Assembly: GCA_030037645.1 (NCBI GenBank)
Contig: JASHQI010000041.1
Span: 1 to 48,655 of the forward strand
Origin: Xanthobacteraceae bacterium
GTDB lineage: Bacteria; Pseudomonadota; Alphaproteobacteria; Rhizobiales; Xanthobacteraceae
DNA length: 48,655 nucleotides
Direction of reading: 5' to 3'
This document shows, in pieces, positions 47,081 to 48,655 of this stretch. Made by a program: the position numbers and the translations under genes. Positions within the stretch are counted from its first letter, which is position 1, and the number at the start of each line of letters is the position of its first letter. The notes below the pieces were generated by a model. It searched no databases and was not told the DNA's origin. It worked only from the letters and a program-made list of their open reading frames with translations.

Positions 47081-47980
47081 ATGTCGCTTTCCACACAAGA
47101 TTCGTTTTCCGACCGTGCGCGACCGGCGGGCAAATCGCGGTTCGAGATCGTACCGCTCACAAAATACATCGGCGCGGAGATCCGCGGCATCAACCTGCGT
47201 GAAAAGCCCGATGACGAGACGGTCCGCGCGATCTATCAGGCTTGGCTCGATCATTTGGTGCTGATCTTTCCAGACCAGAGGCTCGAGCAGGAAGATTTGA
47301 TCCGTGCCACAGGCTTTTTCGGTCACCTCGGCAAGCTGTCGCGTCCGCCCAAATATTTTCCAAAAGGCTATTCGAAGCTGTTGCCGGGCATCATGATGAT
47401 CTCGAATATTCGCGAGAACGGCGAGCCGATCGGCGCGTTGCCGGACGGGGAGATGATGTTTCACCACGACATGATCCACGCCGAGGTTCCGAGCAAGGCG
47501 ACGTTGCTGTATTCGGTCGAGATTCCCTCGGCTGGCGGCAATACGCTGTTTGCCAGCGGTTACGCGGCCTACGACACGCTCGATCCGACGATCCGTAACC
47601 GGCTGGAAGGCAAGAAGGCGCTGCACCACTATAATTACGGCACGACCATCAAGGGCGGCAAAATGGGCACCGATGCCTTTGCCGAGTGCGTGCATCCGGT
47701 ATTCCGCACCCACGAGGACACCGGCAAGAAGGCGGTCTACGTCAATCGGCTGATGACGGTGAAAGTGGTGGACATGCCCGAGGAGGAAAGCGATCGGCTG
47801 CTCAACGCGGTCTTCGACCACGCTGAAAGACCCGAATTCGTCTACGAGCATGTTTGGCGCGTCGGCGACCTGCTGCTATGGGACAACCGCTGCTCCTCGC
47901 ACGCGCGCACCGATTTCCCATCGACCGAACGCCGGCTGATGTTTCGCACGACCGTCGAAGGTAACGTGCGGCCTTATTGA
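47081..47980 (+). CDS. TauD/TfdA family dioxygenase
   Basis: A 299-aa non-haem Fe(II)/2-oxoglutarate oxygenase. The N-terminal FEIVPLTKYIGAEIRGINLR is typical; the HxD motif is in MMFHHDMIHAEVPSKATLLY; the distal His is in LLWDNRCSSHARTDFPSTER, whose Arg binds 2-oxoglutarate. The substrate is unknown; relatives act on taurine, 2,4-D or other small acids. Start ATG at 47081 after GGAGG; an ATG at 47066 is also in frame. Ends one base before the convergent serine hydrolase. Confidence 0.92.
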   Translation: MSLSTQDSFSDRARPAGKSRFEIVPLTKYIGAEIRGINLREKPDDETVRAIYQAWLDHLVLIFPDQRLEQEDLIRATGFFGHLGKLSRPPKYFPKGYSKLLPGIMMISNIRENGEPIGALPDGEMMFHHDMIHAEVPSKATLLYSVEIPSAGGNTLFASGYAAYDTLDPTIRNRLEGKKALHHYNYGTTIKGGKMGTDAFAECVHPVFRTHEDTGKKAVYVNRLMTVKVVDMPEEESDRLLNAVFDHAERPEFVYEHVWRVGDLLLWDNRCSSHARTDFPSTERRLMFRTTVEGNVRPY

Positions 47981-47981
47981 G

Positions 47982-48655
47982 TCATCGGCTGAGCCTGTTC
48001 CAGGGCTGCAATCGCGCCAATTCGGGAAGGATGGTGGTGCGGGCCGCGTCGTAGGGATGGATATCGCCTCGATTCGATAGAATGACGATGCCGAGCTTTT
48101 GCTCTGGAACGAGACCGATATAGGCCGACGCGTTGTTGAGCCCGCCGGGTTTGTCGACGATCGTCGGCCCGGCGAAATTGTTGATCTCCCATGCCATCGC
48201 CTGTCCGTAGTGCGAGTTGACGCGAAACGCTTCGCGCTGTGTCAATTGCAGTGCCTCGCTCAGCTCTATCGCGGGCCCGTCGTCACTTGCGGGGGAGGGC
48301 TCATCGTCGAGGCAGGCGGCGAGCAGCGCGGCGAGATCGCGCGCCGACGAGAACATCTGTCCGGTACCCGGAAAATCAAAATAGCTTTGCTGATTGCCCG
48401 GTGCACCGATCGCCATGCCGTCGTGGGCATAGCCCTGCACGGCGCGCTGCATGAAAGCCGGCTCCATCACCGCGCGATTATCCGGCCCACGCTCCGGGAC
48501 CAGGGTCGAATTCATGCCGAGCGGCTTGAGGATCCGGCTCTCGATCAAATCCCCGATCGGCGAGCCGTAACGGCGCTCGAGCGCAAGCTGCAACAGCACG
48601 TAGCCCGCATGCGTATAGATGCGCTGCTTGCCGGGTTGCTCGCCGTTGTGCGGTG
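47982..48655 (-). CDS. Serine hydrolase, beta-lactamase/class C family (partial)
   Basis: The visible 224 codons are the C-terminal portion; the N-terminus with the SxxK nucleophile lies beyond the window end. Landmarks: the YTHAGYVLLQLALERRYG helix (the Tyr of the YxN motif, with His in the third place), ILKPLGMNSTLVPERGPDN, FSSARDLAALLAACL, and VDKPGGLNNASAYIGLVPEQ near the KTG-equivalent. It may be an esterase or peptidase of the beta-lactamase-related group rather than a true beta-lactamase. Confidence 0.82.
   Translation of the reverse strand, partial: PHNGEQPGKQRIYTHAGYVLLQLALERRYGSPIGDLIESRILKPLGMNSTLVPERGPDNRAVMEPAFMQRAVQGYAHDGMAIGAPGNQQSYFDFPGTGQMFSSARDLAALLAACLDDEPSPASDDGPAIELSEALQLTQREAFRVNSHYGQAMAWEINNFAGPTIVDKPGGLNNASAYIGLVPEQKLGIVILSNRGDIHPYDAARTTILPELARLQPWNRLSR

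Overview
The window looks like chromosomal DNA of an alphaproteobacterium of the order Hyphomicrobiales (Rhizobiales), most likely the Bradyrhizobium / Rhodopseudomonas / Xanthobacteraceae lineage. This rests on high GC content, on gene orders typical of that group (bamE / cytochrome chaperone / DUF177 / plsX / fabH / ihfA / merR; tig-clpP-clpX-lon; glnB-glnA), on the family-level identity of many proteins, and on dispersed palindromic repeats of the kind common there. No species can be named from the sequence alone.

Layout. 1-1410: an IS630-type insertion sequence (245-1290, TA target duplication, 26-bp inverted ends) next to short palindromic repeats. 1467-6274: envelope, lipid and housekeeping genes (bamE on the minus strand; chaperone, DUF177, plsX, fabH, ihfA and a MerR regulator on the plus strand). 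6275-10384: an accessory stretch with a 75-bp dispersed repeat, a YkgJ-type cysteine-cluster protein overlapping an unknown His/Gly-rich secreted protein, degenerate tandem repeats, an outer-membrane barrel protein, tRNA-Pro(GGG), and a small secreted protein with three DGG-type repeats.

10392-26121: a polysaccharide (exopolysaccharide or O-antigen-like) locus of mixed polarity. It holds two paralogous Wzx-like flippases, a methyltransferase, two family-2 and one family-4 glycosyltransferases, dTDP-glucose dehydratase and dTDP-dehydrorhamnose reductase, a Wzy/ligase-like membrane protein, a WcaJ-type initiating phosphotransferase, a Wzz/BY-kinase-like protein whose kinase domain looks inactive, and a NodB-type deacetylase. 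Together these suggest a Wzx/Wzy pathway: WcaJ loads the first sugar on undecaprenyl phosphate, the glycosyltransferases extend it, flippases export it, the Wzy-like protein polymerises it and the Wzz-like protein sets length. No outer-membrane export protein (Wza) and no rfbA/rfbC are in the window.

26157-36169: mostly housekeeping and metabolism: DUF2842, heme A synthase, O-acetylhomoserine sulfhydrylase, a CoA-binding protein, an enoyl-CoA hydratase, rplM-rpsI, a CmcJ/NvfI-type oxidoreductase, a membrane diguanylate cyclase, then glnB-glnA behind a strong sigma-54 promoter match. 36444-44773: NAD(P)HX repair enzyme, tRNA-Leu(UAG), and the protein quality-control block tig, clpP, clpX, lon ending in a clear terminator. 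44912-48655: two small secreted or anchored proteins of unknown function, a dienelactone hydrolase, DUF6295, a TauD-type dioxygenase, and a serine hydrolase cut by the window edge.

Most novel candidates: the 6736-9531 cluster with its decaying repeat module, the 75-bp repeat whose ends resemble those of the resident IS630 element, a 51-bp element duplicated at two places in the polysaccharide locus, and the degenerate BY-kinase domain.
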